Shown here piece after piece: positions 34,320-46,959 of a stretch of 64,000 bases of DNA. Each line of letters opens with the position of its first letter. Position 1 is the stretch's first letter. The position numbers were made by a program, and so were the translations under genes. Source of the stretch: Polytrichum commune (Eukaryota; Streptophyta; Polytrichopsida; Polytrichales; Polytrichaceae); NCBI GenBank assembly GCA_950295325.1, contig OX485809.1, forward strand, positions 11,034,001 through 11,098,000, written 5' to 3'. Under the pieces are notes generated by a model. The model was not told the origin of the DNA and made no database searches. It saw only the letters and a program-made list of their open reading frames with translations.

Positions 34320-34730
34320 AGCTCACACTCCTCCCAAGTTGGAAGGAGAGCCGGAAGGCAAGAGGCCAAGGAGCGCGGGAGACGAAACCAAGGAGCGCGA
34401 GAGAGGAAGCCAGGGCACGAGCAAGAGGAGGCCGGCAATCAAGGAGCGGCCGGCGGTGTGAACAGGGTCCCGGGAACTGAGGGGAACGCCCGGGAACGCA
34501 TGGGAACGGGAACTGAGAGCTGAGGCATGTGGGAACGGGAACCGAGAGCCGAGGCACCTGGGAACACGGGAGCGACTATGGGAGCGGCATCGGGGAACCG
34601 GGAGCGGTGCATGAGAACCAGGGAGGATAAGGGGAACACAACGGCTAAAGGAGGCACAAGAATGGCTAGTGGAAATAGGGCTAGCACTGAGATTAGGAGA
34701 GGCACAAATGCCCCACTTTAGGAGCACGTG
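34320..34730. repeat. G-rich low-complexity region (GGGAACGGGAAC)
   Basis: Degenerate repeats of GGGAACGGGAACTGAGAGC and GAGGCA, including two adjacent copies of a unit of about 31 bp at 34499-34560. Open frames on both strands are compositional. It lies upstream of the TATA-bearing LTR-like segment, much like the C-rich arrays of the hAT element. Confidence 0.6.
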
Positions 34731-34734
34731 CTCA

Positions 34735-35160
34735 ATTAAATAGGCTCGGGATATGGAGAGATATGTACGCATGAATCACATATTAGACTTTTTAGATTTG
34801 AACTCTACGGATTAAAGACATTTGAATTCGGCTATTATTAGATACAGAGCTAAATTTAGCCGAACTAACATTTACAAAAATCCTAGGAAAATATAGATTT
34901 GTAAGACTATATAAGGAGGCCACTTGAGGGCCCTAATACACATCATTTTGCATATCCAAAATCCTACATGAGTGTCCGAGCTCCCGAGTCTTGAGTTCGT
35001 CATTAGATAGACAATCGGCACCCGCGGTGCAATAGGTCGAGTCTAGGGATCGCTATTAGATAGACAATCGGCACCCGCGGTGCATTAAGTTTGTGTCTAG
35101 GGATCGTATTCGACAACCTCGGTGCATTAAGATATCATGCGGCAATCAAGGAGTAATATA
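34735..35160 (+). repeat. LTR-like promoter segment
   Basis: Has a TATATAA box at 34908-34914, about 70 bp of GC-balanced leader, CATATCCAAAATCC, and a tandemly repeated leader block at 35002. This layout is typical of a U3-R-U5 region of a plant LTR retrotransposon. Neither end nor a target duplication could be fixed. Confidence 0.45.
35002..35130. repeat. 53-bp tandem duplication, two and a half copies
   Basis: ATTAGATAGACAATCGGCAC...GGTGCA is at 35002 and again at 35055; a shortened third copy (CGACAACCTCGGTGCATTAAG) follows. Confidence 0.88.
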
Positions 35161-36480
35161 CTCACCTAGGCTTAGGCAATTACCGAATTATAAGACGAGC
35201 AAAGTTTTGGAAAAGAGATGACCCGAGAACTTGCATGCGGCTCATTGGCAAAGCACCATATAAAGGAACTCCGATAAATACTTTGCGAAAGCATATAAGG
35301 AGAAGTAAATCGCGTGCGACAAACTTGAGGTTCTTTCTTAGCAACTTGGATTACGCATACAAGACGGTACAATCACCACACTTGGCAAGAGGTTGAGGCA
35401 AAAGAATCTAAGCTAAGTAAATCAAAGCACCTAGGTAGTGCTCATTGATGGAAAAGGTTATGATACCTCAAGCCGAAGCTTGACATCTTAGCATAAGTTC
35501 ACATCATTACCTTTCACGCCATTGGATTTGAGGCACCTAGATTAGTTTGATTGAGAGGACTTGATAAGACTAATCAAATCATAAAGCAAGCAAAGGATTG
35601 GAACCAAAGGTGGCCAAGATGTGGCCTCGTCATCAAAATCCCCTAATTTAGCACTTAGGGATTTTGGCGGCCTAAGAGAATATTCTGGGAATATTTCCGG
35701 CCTTAGCCAAAGATTTGGAATGTTCTAAGAAGTAGCAATTATGTGCTAAAGCATTAGAGATTTGGCTCTAAAGCATACACTTATAATTAACGGAATGTAA
35801 AGGGATTTAATTATGTCTAAGTACCTTCCACAAGCTAGGTTGTCTTAGTGAGGGAGTATGCTACCTTATGAAAGCATTTAGGCAACGGGTTTGAAACTTG
35901 AACGGAATAAAAGATATTGCATTGGAATTTAAAGGAATGAATAAGGATTCTATATAGGATTATACATCGATAGGATATACATTCAAAACATGAAAGATAT
36001 TGTAGGTAGGGGAATTTAGATGGATTCAAATTACGAGAGTTATGAACTTGAAATGTGTTTTGGGTAAATTCAACCATGAAAGATATTGTATAAGGATGGT
36101 TTCCTCGGAGAAACACTTAACCTTGACATTACACGATTGAAGAAACATTAACTTAAGTTCTAAGGCACTTACTCATTGAGAGTTCATAAAGGAGTTATTG
36201 AGAGATATTGAATATGCTTTTAAGTAATTCTTGTTACGGACACTTTAGGGGGACATAAACTTGTAATCTTAGACCAACTACTCCTAGAGAGTTTAGAGGA
36301 CATTGAAACTATATGTTACGGGATTGAGACACAAAAGATTGTAAACACCTTCGCGAGACTGTGAAAGAGAAGAAGATCTAATTTTGGTGGGAGTAACTTC
36401 CATGTAAACCGGTTCAGCAGCGGGTTACACCGTCTGAGGCTGGAAGGTTGAAGGTGGCCCTCCGGACAGTGAGGTGGCCA
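35161..36480. other. Intergenic, possibly retroelement leader
   Basis: No coding frame of protein-like character. If 34735-35160 is an LTR, this may be the decayed internal region, but no gag or pol motif was found. Confidence 0.4.
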
Positions 36481-38690
36481 TAGTTGTATTTTGTTGCTGT
36501 AGTAGTTGTGAAACCTGGTCAACTTTGTTGGATCTATGTTGTGTTGTGGCTATGTAGGGATTCTTGGAAAAGGTGCATGTGGGGTGGACTTTCAATGTGA
36601 AGGTCTATTGCAGGTGGCTCGGAAGTTGGTGTCATTTGTAGCTGCACTTGATGTCCATTGTTGCTACGCTTGACAAATTGAAGGTGGATGCGGAATGAGT
36701 CTGGTGTCACAAGGTTGGTCTTTGCTTAGGTCTGCTCTTGGTGGCCCTTGTTGGTGGTGCATGTGGAGTGGGTGTGCGAGGGTCTATGGCTCGCCACCTT
36801 ACCCACTATTCACCTTCTTGCATTTCACTTTCTTGTCTCTCTCGGCTATTTCACCTTTTTTTTTGCAAAGTAGTCTTGGTGTTGTTAGAGTCTTTGGTGT
36901 TGGTGTTGTGGTTGACGAATGTTGTTTGTGACACCCCTTGCCAGTGGAATCTTATGATGGTGAGTTTGTTGGAGGTGGGTGGCTACTACTTTGGTAGCTA
37001 TAAGTGAGTAGCATGTGTTGATCTGTTATGTGACATTAGTGAACTACTTATGGGGTGTGTAGGTGTGGTCGTTTGTACTATACAAGTTTGTCTGCCAAGT
37101 CATTGGGAGAGAGCTCGGTGACGGCCATGTGAGTTGTTGTTTTTGTATAGGGGTATGAATGTACATGTGGTTGGATGAAGATAGTTATGGGATTGTCAAT
37201 TGTAGGAACAAGAGGAATGCAAATGTGATAAAATAGAAAGGTTTAGCCTCGCCAAGGGCAATTTTTTGGAGGGTAGTTGTTGTGGGGATGTTGTGCTTCA
37301 TGAGTTGTCTGTTTGTGTAAATATTGTGCAAAATTGCATGTGGCTTGGCCAGGAGCTAATCAAGGTGGTGTTTCTTGTCCAACTAAAGGTCAAAATGTAG
37401 GCGAGGTTGTTGTGTTGTACTCAAGATGTGTTCGTGTGGGCTGGCGTGGCTATTTATTTTAATTTTATTGTTGAACCTTGTTATCTGATTTGTGGTTGCT
37501 CCTTAGGAATGTTGGTGCAGGGCAATGCCTGGGCGTTGAAGGGAGCTTTGTGGGGTGAGGCACCTTTGTGTAGTAATGTGGGATGTTGAGGCCTATGTTG
37601 GTAGCCTTATGGAGGGGTGCACTCTGGAGTTTGGAATTTTGGTGGTGTCATGCATGAGGAGGTTTTATGTGTGGGGACTTTTGTGTGGTGGGTGAGATCT
37701 TTGTGGTGGCAAGCATTAGATCGCTAATGGCTATGTGGAGCGAGCTTTGCAAATGAGGATACTTTTGTGGGGAATCAGGGTATGGGGTTAGGGTGTGTTC
37801 AACTAGTATTGTTGCCAAGGTTGAGTGTTTGGTTGTGTTGGAGTTGGTGATTGGTGGGCGGGGGCATTTGGAATTGATGCAAGTTTCATAGGGATGTAGC
37901 ACATGAGGGTGGCTATGTTGTGGTGGATACATGGTAGGAACACATGGGAGTTTGTGGATGGGACATGTTGTGATCGTGTTGGTTGTGCAACTTTGTGGTT
38001 GTGTGTTGTGAGGAACGATGTTGCGGCAATGGTCGTGAGTTCATTAGTTGAGCCTTGAGTGGTGTAGTGGTTGCATTTGTGGTTGTTGTCCTTAAATGAG
38101 CAATGTGGCGGTTATGGTGAGGAGAGGCATTCCCTAAGGGAGTGGCTTTATGGTGGACAATGTGGGGGTTTCTTTGAGGAGCATTGTGAGTAGAGCAGTT
38201 AGATGTATGACCTGCAGTGGACTTTGTGGGATGTACTTTATAGAGTATGTATGCACACTGTAATGGAAGAATGAATAGGGTTGAGAAGGTGAGGAGGTTG
38301 CGCCATCGATGTCTGTTATGATTGTTGCTCATGCTGCTCCACTTGTGTAGTTGTTGGTTTATTAAAGATTGTGTTGTTGTTTGCTTGTGTTGTGGTAGGT
38401 TGTGGCGATCAAGTCATCGATGTGAGGTAATTTGATCATTAGGTTTATTGTGGCATTGTTGTTGGGGTTGTTCCGGTTGAAATCTGGGTTTGTGCCGCTT
38501 CCGCTTCCATGGTTGATGCAGGAATGTCTCATTGTGTTCAGTTTGTTGTTCCTTGTGTCAGTCGATGGTTGCATGTGTGGTTGTTGTCCTTTGCATACCC
38601 ATTGTTATCATTGAGCTCTGGTGCGTGTGTTTGCTTCATGATGTGATGTTGGGGCGGCATTGCCGTAGGTTCTGCAGGTTGCCGTAGATG
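36481..38690. repeat. T+G-rich low-complexity tract, 2.2 kb
   Basis: The + strand is made overwhelmingly of GTTGTG, GTGGTG, TTGTGG and similar words, with very few A or C, for more than 2 kb, bounded by ordinary DNA on both sides. There is no regular period. Minus-strand frames rich in His, Thr and Pro are compositional. The origin is unclear: decayed minisatellite or a strand-asymmetric repeat. Confidence 0.65.
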
Positions 38691-40104
38691 CAATGATTCC
38701 CCTTGGTTTGCAACTCTACAGCTAATATATAAATACCAACAATTCCCTTTGATAATGAATAAGATTATCTTCAAAAATTACGAGGAAAGTGTCTATGACC
38801 TTGATTTGGATTTGCTAACCATCTCGTCCTAATCTTGTGTTTCATATCCTAGGGGAAATGGGCTAGTGGGAAAAGTAACCATTTAAGACCCATCTACCTT
38901 AGTACTAAAGCGACTGTTCCATTTAGCACCATTTTCCTCGATTGATGTACTCGTAAGTATGTGTACATGATGAGCTCACCCTGCAAAATTTATAAAGCTG
39001 GAGGAATTAGAAAGGCAGACAAGGAAGCGAGCCTGACAGGCTCGAATAAGCAGCTGATCATGCGACTTATAGACCAAAAATCTTATCCAAAGAGGTAAGT
39101 GACATTTACAAACTTAAACATGACAATTGGCCCACCGTGACAGTGTGACTCCTGGCCCAGTGATTTGTAAGGTGCAAGGCTTCATGTCCTTTCTGAACTG
39201 GAAGGGTTAGTCTAAAATCGGCCCTGTAAGACTAGTAGGCAATGACGTTTGAAAGGATCGAATTTGGATTCTAGGCCCATGTGTGGCTTTACCGTATTGC
39301 AGATCTTCGAGTCCAAGATGCTTGGAGAGGGAGGAGAATGGACGCCGCATCGACGCCGCATCTATGATTAGAGTACCCAAACTTTCGTGGAAAGTTGGTG
39401 GTTAGTTAGGATAGTGGACATTACAATGATGACAAAGTGTTGGGGGCGCATGTATAAGGAGTTACTTTTCCTTTTTTTTGTGATTAGCCCACTTCTACTT
39501 GGAGATGAAACATGCAATTAGGGTTGGTTTACACCATGGACCATGAAGGTGGACCATAGAAGGTGGCCTTTTTCCATGGTGTGATTTGATTGTCCAACTT
39601 TCACGGTCCAATTTTTATCAAGTCAATTTACAAAGTCTTTGGGCTCTTCACTAGGTGTAAACCGAATGTGGACCACGAGGAAGGACTATACATCAAAAAG
39701 GGCAGTTTTGAAAATTTCAAGTTTGACCATTCTTTTGTCTTCTCTTGTCTTCATGATATCTTCCCTCCCAAAAATATCTTTAATTTGTTTTATAACAATA
39801 TTTATCTAATGATTCCAACATAGGAACCAAGCTGAGAAATCAAGCAAGTGTGCAAGGACCTTAAACAATTGACATGTCTTTTCTACTAGAGCACCCTCCC
39901 ACCGCAAATTGTGGACATGTCCCATCTACCTTGGATGGACGGCCCAATAGTGGAGGGACCATGCACCGGCCGGGTTGACTGGGGACACGATGGACGGGCC
40001 AGTGTGACCCCCATATCAAACATAGGTGTATGATAAAGAGAAGTAGCTAAATTAGGTATGTCAACCTTCAGAAGAAACTTTTGATTTCCCATCATGCAAA
40101 TGTG
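38691..40104. other. Intergenic, no gene recognised
   Basis: Mixed-composition DNA. A short direct repeat GACGCCGCATC occurs twice near 39342-39362. No convincing gene. Confidence 0.5.
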
Positions 40105-40300
40105 ATGCTATTTTAGGATCCCAATGTGAGACTGGGCAGTGTCTGGGGAGATTTTAAGCACAACTGGTTGAGATCTTCTGAGTGTTTCCAAGTCTAACCG
40201 GTTACATGTTGATGTCTTTTGGATTTCATTAATTAATGCACGGTATATTCTATAGATTCCTCTAAACTGATCTTTGAACTTGACCCAATCTGTTCTCAAT
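40105..40300. repeat. Dispersed repeat (second copy at 58060-58260)
   Basis: GGAGATTTTAA(A/G)CA...TTG...TCAAG and TATTCTATAGATTCCTCTAAA recur in the same order inside the transporter gene intron at 58060-58260. Confidence 0.6.
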
Positions 40301-40429
40301 CTCTATCGGCCCATCTGTAACCTGCGGTCAGGATCTCCCCATTTACATAGACGAGGCTTCTAAAACGGCACGTGCAGAAACGGATCATGTGAATCGTGAC
40401 ATTAGTATACAAGCATGTACGTTCATGGC

Positions 40430-40570
40430 AATTGAAGTGTGTCACTGAAAAATTGTCGTGTGTCACTCAAACATATGCAAATCTATTGATATTGATAAAA
40501 TTTGCACGCTTCTTTCACCAACGGGGGACAATTGCCTAGAACTCATATGCTCATAGTATTGGGAGGACAA
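40430..40570. repeat. Foldback-type repeat, copy outside the gene
   Basis: Shares TTTCACCAACG(G)GGGACAATTGCCTAGAACTCATATG-type sequence with the four copies in introns of the transporter gene (56410, 58896, 59414, 60244). Confidence 0.6.
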
Positions 40571-40818
40571 AACCACTTACATGCAAATAATTATCTACAA
40601 CAAATAAATAAATTTAGCATATTGATTAGAACGTTGTGTGTTTTTCACCCAACAAGGTCACAAAAGGTGATTATACCAAGAAGCCCCCCAAAAAAAACTT
40701 GATTGGTAAATAGACCAACAAATTGACCCCCGGATCAACCAACCCAGTGTGATGAGCCCACCTTCATAAAGGTACCCAAAAGGACTTGGAAACTGATACC
40801 TTTTGTTTCACCAACAAA

Positions 40819-40968
40819 CATAACATGATTCAGATCCACAACAGTGTTCCGTGGGTCTGATAGTGTCCCACGGAATACTCCCCCACATCCAGTCTGAATG
40901 TGAGGGAATATTCCATGGAACACCATAAGTCCCACACAACACTGTTATAGATCTGAATCATGTTATGG
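40819..40968. mobile_element. Foldback (MITE-like) element, 150 bp
   Basis: CATAACATGATTCAGATCCA at the left returns as TAGATCTGAATCATGTTATG at the right; the inner parts (ACAGTGTTCC, GGAATATTCC) are also complementary. A diverged half copy lies at 42255-42335 (ATAACATTATTCAGATCCATAGCGG). Confidence 0.85.
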
Positions 40969-43440
40969 GACAATTCTATTACTATGTTCTTTTTTAAAAT
41001 ATTTTGATGAGGAAATAGAGTCGCTCGTCATCTTTCTAATCAGACGCTCCCTCCCTCCCTCCCTCAAATCTTGTGCCCCAGTTGTACGTGTGATCGTCCT
41101 CAGTCGTGTGTGTGTGTGTCTTGCTCGCTCTCTCGTTCCTTGTGAAGGGAGTCGCACGTAAGTAGGCTTGAATGGATCAACTGTTGCGAAACTTCTAAAT
41201 TTCCATCATCACCTTTGAGAGTCGGGCATCGAGGTCAGTAGGTTAGATATTGGAATGCATGGTTTTCCTATACAAAGTACCTAGCATGGGAGTCCACTTG
41301 GTTTGCAGGAGGCGAACTGCAGCTACCCACCTCCTCATTCACACATTTGATTATTGGATGGTATGTATGGATTTTGGTCTGAAAAGTGTCCCTCCATTGG
41401 GTTTTGTAGCCTTGCATCATTACCTTCTACAGCAAGCCTAGTGCTTGCTTCGTGACGAGGTGTGCAGGTGTTATTCGGATCGGTTTTTCCTTGTTCTCCA
41501 TCTTCTGCAGTTGATCAGATTTACTTACATCTTCACATTTGTGCGGCATTAGCAGGTCAATGATGACGTATCAGTTAAGAACCAGACCCAAAATCAGGCC
41601 TCCCTGATTCGGTTATGGTTATTGAATGTATACGTTTGTTGATTCTTCAACTGGATACATAGGTTTTCTCAATAAACTTTCATTGTTGAGTTTGGAATTG
41701 TTAAGAAAGAGATGAAGGCATGGTCCAATGTCTTCTTTATATGTGTCTTTGTGGTATTTGTTCTTCAATTCTCACCTACTAACCACACACCAAGTAAATA
41801 CATGTGTTCAACTAAGAAAAAACACCAAATAGCACATGTGTATTGTAGTAAATGTGTTATCAAATGTGTTAAGAACAATAATATGGCCACACTAGGGCCA
41901 CTTGTTGCTCCTTGGCAACCACAAATGTCCCTCATAGGAAAAGCTCATCTCTTTCCAAAATTTACTGCTAACAATAAAAAGAAATCATCCTACTCACAAT
42001 AACCTCACGAGATATAATGTACTCCAGTTTCGGCCATTCACTTCACTACATACGAGACGACAACTACAAAGATGAAAAACTCTTCCATTGCTGTGGGCCA
42101 ATCATCGGTCCTAGCGCGTGCATGCTATAAGAGGCTAGATGTGACAATACGATGAGGTTCATGTGGCAATACGATGGCGTTCATCCTCGGTGCACCACGT
42201 CATGGATCACCATGTTGTGGACCTTCAGTTTGTTTCCTCTATAACCGGAATTGTATAACATTATTCAGATCCATAGCGGTGTTTTGTGGGACTCACAGTA
42301 TCTCTGGAATATTCCTCACATTCTTGTGGTATGTTTGAAGTTATCAGTGGTTGTGCCTCCCATACAAAGGTCCACAGGAGTCCACTCCACTTGTATCCGT
42401 ACTTTTGGATCAACTTGCAACTTGATGGTGAACTTTCCAGACTTTACCGTTGAGATTCCAAAGCCATGAGAGAGAGAGTGACAATGCAGGTATTACAGGT
42501 TGACAATTAAGTTACTGCACGGGCATACAAACTTTTCATGGTTGAGCTTTCAGTTTGGTTCAAAAATATTAATGGGGCTCACCTTTGAAGTAAGGTGTGT
42601 GGGTGTTTTTCGGTTACTTCTTATCATCGGACTTTTGTATTTGATTGGTGTATGGTTTGGTGAAGATCAAAGAACAAATACCGTAAAGACATGTTTTGAA
42701 TGAGATTCGACTATATTTTTAAGTTTTATCAATTATTCCACACTTGATAGTGAATACCATTGGGAGAACCTATGTATTTAGTTAGGCAATCAACATTCAC
42801 ACACTTTTAACAACCAAACTAAACCATGAAAGGTTTGATTGTTGTTGATGCTTCATCATAGATTTGTGGTGCAAATTTTTTTTTTCCGTGTAAAACTAAT
42901 TGATAGAAGTTGGAGAACATGGAATACAAATTGAATATCATCCATATACCTTGGAGATGTATTTTGGATGTTGGGAGGGAGGGTGAGATGTATGTGTCTC
43001 TCTAAATTACCTAACAACAACTCATTTCTTTTGTCAGAGCAACCACTTGTCCGTGTACTAATTATGTATCGATAATAATGATGATAACAATAAAATTACA
43101 AGAGAATGTGGCTTTATCTAACATGACATTTTAATAGTGATTACTTTTAATTACTAGCTCTTTTCATAATAAATTGAAAATTTCAGGGAGCTTTCATTGA
43201 GCTTCACCAAACCTTATTCATTAAGTTCCGTCATGCATTACTTGAATCCTATTACCAATCAAAGGCAGTCTCCACAATGCCTCTATACCCAAGATCTGGG
43301 ACAAAGGCAACAAAGTTGAGGCTATTTAAAGCCGGCAACAACTACAGTACTAATTTAACTCTCCAGATTCTACCTTGCCACCTATTTCTACTAGGCAAAT
43401 TTAACGTCAATTTGCAGTGATCAAAAGAGTTTAGATTCTG
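40969..43440. other. Intergenic with short microsatellites
   Basis: Holds (CCCT)n at about 41047-41065 and (TG)n at about 41107-41120. No gene was recognised; frames are short and lack domain character. A diverged MITE half copy lies at 42255-42335. Confidence 0.5.
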
Positions 43441-43530
43441 ACAATCCATATAAAAGCCTTGACATCACACACTCAATTAGAAAAGCTGATCTACCCAGCT
43501 TCTTAGTGCAAGTTACTCTGTTCATCGAGG
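43441..43530 (+). promoter_or_regulatory. Promoter-like TATA with possible noncoding exon
   Basis: ATATAAAAGCC at about 43450 is followed about 30 bp later by a CA-rich probable start region and, at 43529/43530, by a splice-donor-like CGAG|GTAAAT with a T-rich tract after it. No coding exon was found nearby. It could be a distal alternative promoter for the transporter gene 5.5 kb downstream or a relic. Confidence 0.3.
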
Positions 43531-43619
43531 TAAATTTTCTTCCTTCTTTTTTAATTTATTTTTAATTTATTTATCACAAAGAACTTGGGAAATCTCCATC
43601 CAACACCAAAACTAGCCAA

Positions 43620-44140
43620 GCTTATGCAGTGCTCCTTTAGGGCCACTTCATACACGAGCCAAGAGCCGTGACCATGAAATTATGAGAGCCCAAAAGAAAG
43701 TGTCCAAAGGCTGTTCCAACACACCTCCAAAATGTGGTCACGGGCCCTCAAGTGTAGTGTGAAGTCATATGTGACCATGTCCTCAACCAAATAATTTTTG
43801 AATGAATGTCTATTCATATGGGTACTCACACATGATAAAATAGACAAATCAACGGTTATGAACGCTTGGAGTGTCATGACCTCCTGGTTTTGTGTTAGAT
43901 CTACTTCCAAGAGGTGCTTTTGAAAAATAATCCAAGTGACCATGAAATATGATCCACTTGATGCCATGTAGGAATTCATGTAGACTTTACACCCATCTTG
44001 CATTCACATACTCTGTTGGTCCCTCAAGCGTAGTGTGAAGCGAACTTGGACCGGCTCCGCCTTTTCCACCAATGAGAGTCCTTGAAGTGAAATGGTCATG
44101 GGCTCTCAATCTCATGTGTGAAGTGGCCCATACTTCCATC
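43620..44140. repeat. Dispersed repeat, copy 2
   Basis: Partner of 3960-4500, same orientation, with shared words CCGTGACCATGAA, CACTTGATGCCATGTAGG and AAGTGGCCC. Confidence 0.5.
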
Positions 44141-44479
44141 CCAAATACAGCTCCAGTTAACATGCTTGTGAAATTCGCACAACCGGTCTAGATTGGGCAT
44201 GTTGGATTGACAATTTAAATATTTGGAGCATGTTCAATGGGGGCATTTTGGTTTCCTAACCCCCTATGGTTGGTTGCTTATTCTTCCCAATTCAAGCTCA
44301 CTAAATTAATACAAGGCCTCTAACCCCACTTTAGGAGTTAAATGGACTATAGATCATATTCACAAGGTTCTATAATAATAACTATCAGTTTCACACAAGT
44401 AGGTGTCATGAAGATTAACCTAATTGGAAGCATGTATTTATTACACTTAGTTATGAGATATAATGTCATGGGCACATGT

Positions 44480-44681
44480 GCACACTATTTTATCTAATTA
44501 GTGTGGGTTATCATTAGTTACATGTTGCTTTAACGTTTTACCGCGAGTATCATGTCTTACCTAAATAACAAAAGTTGTTAGTATGCATACCAAAGAATAT
44601 GATATTATAACTTAGTTGGTAAAAAGTTATAGCAATAAATAACTCCGAATGGTGATCCACACTAATAAGATAAAATAGTGT
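44480..44681. mobile_element. Foldback (MITE-like) element, about 200 bp
   Basis: ACACTATTTTATCTAATTAGTGTGG at the left is the near-exact reverse complement of CCACACTAATAAGATAAAATAGTGT at the right. Non-coding. Confidence 0.85.
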
Positions 44682-45589
44682 AATCACTTCCACTATAGTG
44701 TGGTCTACAATGTACACCATCACTATTAAAAATTAATGTGCAACCCTGGTTACACTTGTCATTTAAAAATCCGAAGTGCATGCCAAGTACGTGTTCATAA
44801 TGTGCTTGACATATCCAATTCAATGCAATATTTCTTATTGAATGCTTACGAGACATTTAGAATAATCAAGGAATTTTTTTCTTTCCATATCAATCCCTTC
44901 ACATTTGAATTGGATTCCTATGGGTTCAAAGTTTGTCAAATTCGCAATATTTTTAATCAACATGAACCTCTAATGTTAAGTACTAGTTTGTGTCCATGTT
45001 GTCCCATCTGTACTAGTTTGTGTATTAGTTAATAAGCTAGGTCATCCCGACATCGTTTGCCAACATGAGATTGTTGAGCCTCCGTTGTGTGCCCATTGTT
45101 GTAGGTGAACTACTTTAGTGGCCATGTGCCCGCTCGGCAATTCTAGTTCCTTGCTTTTGGCACAACAAAACTATTTTTTTTGAACAAATTTGACAAGCAT
45201 CGATATCTCATTGGTTGAGATCCTATAGAATCCACTGGGCAATTACATTCCGACATTAAATATGCCAAACCAAAGAGCATGATATGGTATTGAATACATA
45301 TGGTTTTATTATTCAATACACTCAATGGTAAAGGTGATGGTTTGAGGGCCCTCGACCGAGCCTCTACACTAAAGATTGTGGGTTGATAAATAATGTGCAC
45401 CCGCAATGCTAATTATTCCCAATATTCAGAGTCATTGTGAAAATAAGTTCATAGTGTTACCTTGATCAATATGGGGCAAGGCATTTAGGGGGAGGGCATT
45501 GTGGTCTTTGGTAGGAACGCTACACAAAATAAGTTTATTCTTTCCTTGTACAATAGGGCATAAATGTCCATATGTCTAAGGATCCGTGC

Positions 45590-45870
45590 TGGCACAATGC
45601 CCTCCCCTCCAATATGAAGATATTGTGCTCTAATGGGGACACATATTTAAAGACAAAGAAAACTAGAAGTGCTTCATGTGTAGTGTACTAGTGTGGCTAC
45701 CAAACTATGCCAATTGGTCTCTTCATGTCTTCTCATCCGTGGTGAGAATGTTCGAATTCCATTACTAGGCATTGGCACTAATTTTGTAGTATTTAGACTT
45801 TGAAGCAAGAGACAATTGGCAATATGCCCACAAGTAGGGCATTCTATAAGATTTTTGTGCATCACATGCA
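45590..45870. repeat. Dispersed repeat pair, copy 1
   Basis: Shares with 46320-46810, in the same order, ATGCCCTCCC, TGCTC, AAGAAAACTA, GGTGAGAATGTT-GAATTCCATT, and TATTTAGAC followed by GCAA-AGA. Confidence 0.65.
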
Positions 45871-46319
45871 GTGAAGGGATATAAATCTAGGGGCTATTTA
45901 TTTCCATGGCATGAATTAAAGGTTTCCTATAATTACTCAAATCTATATAATGAATGTATTGCTAGCGCCTTACCGTTACTTATATTTCCCATGCTAAGTC
46001 TATATTCCTTTTTAAGTAATAAAAAATAACATTTTTCCATATATACCATTACATACATACAAGAACCATGTCCATATACATTATTGCAGACAAAATTATA
46101 TACAAGCCATTGCAATAAAGCTTTTGCTTGAGGATTATATTACAAAAATACAACGATACTATTTGAACACATACTATTATGGTTTAGCGTCGTTTGTAAA
46201 CTGCACTAAGTGCCCCACCCAAGAATACACCACTCGTTACACTGCACAAAGCACGTGAATCTTGTCATTCTACATCGGACATTATACATGAGCTAGATTT
46301 ACATGGGACGGGCAGTCCA

Positions 46320-46810
46320 CACAAGCACAACACCCTCCCTCGAAAGGAAGACATTATGCTCGAGAAGGCACGAACATGATCAAACTAAGAAAACTACATT
46401 GGTATGTATCATGTGCAATCATGTATGTTGCCCCATGATCGTTTATCGACATTCCACACTATTTTGCGTATTTATTTTTTGAGTATTTATTACCACGGTA
46501 ACAGACACACATGACTTATTCATCGACGGGTTCAGTTCGTGAACAAGGAGCTCAACTTTTTCCTAGAACCTGATTTCTTTGACCCCAAAGTAACTTGCAT
46601 GGGTGGTAAAGAGAGGCAACCTATTGGCAAAGGCAACCATGTCAGTGTAGTTAGGAAAAGCGGTTTGATATGTGTAGCGCTCTACAGTAGTGTGACTGCA
46701 AAACTGTGCAGGCTGTCTGTAGTGAGAATGTTGGGAATTCCATTCCTAAACAGTGGCGCCGATGTTGCATTATTTAGACGCCGAGGCAACAGATGATTAT
46801 TGGCACCACA
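46320..46810. repeat. Dispersed repeat pair, copy 2
   Basis: Diverged direct copy of 45590-45870 with extra inserted sequence. The open frame at 46539-46796 lies in it and is not considered a gene. Confidence 0.6.
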
Positions 46811-46959
46811 CCACTCCACTCCTGGACTCATCACCAGCATTACTTTCTCACTTGTTAAGTTAGTAGCAGCACTAATCAATCAGTCTGATTGATGAGAGTG
46901 AGAGAAGAGTCTGTCAATAGGTAGGCGTGTACTAAGTAAGTGGAGCCTGTCCTGCCTAC

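Noticed and set aside
34267-34772. Overlapping frames in the G-rich region
   Set aside because: Low-complexity translations of GGGAAC repeats on both strands.
37648-38332. His/Thr/Pro-rich minus-strand frames
   Set aside because: Result of the T+G-rich composition; no domain and no plausible gene structure.
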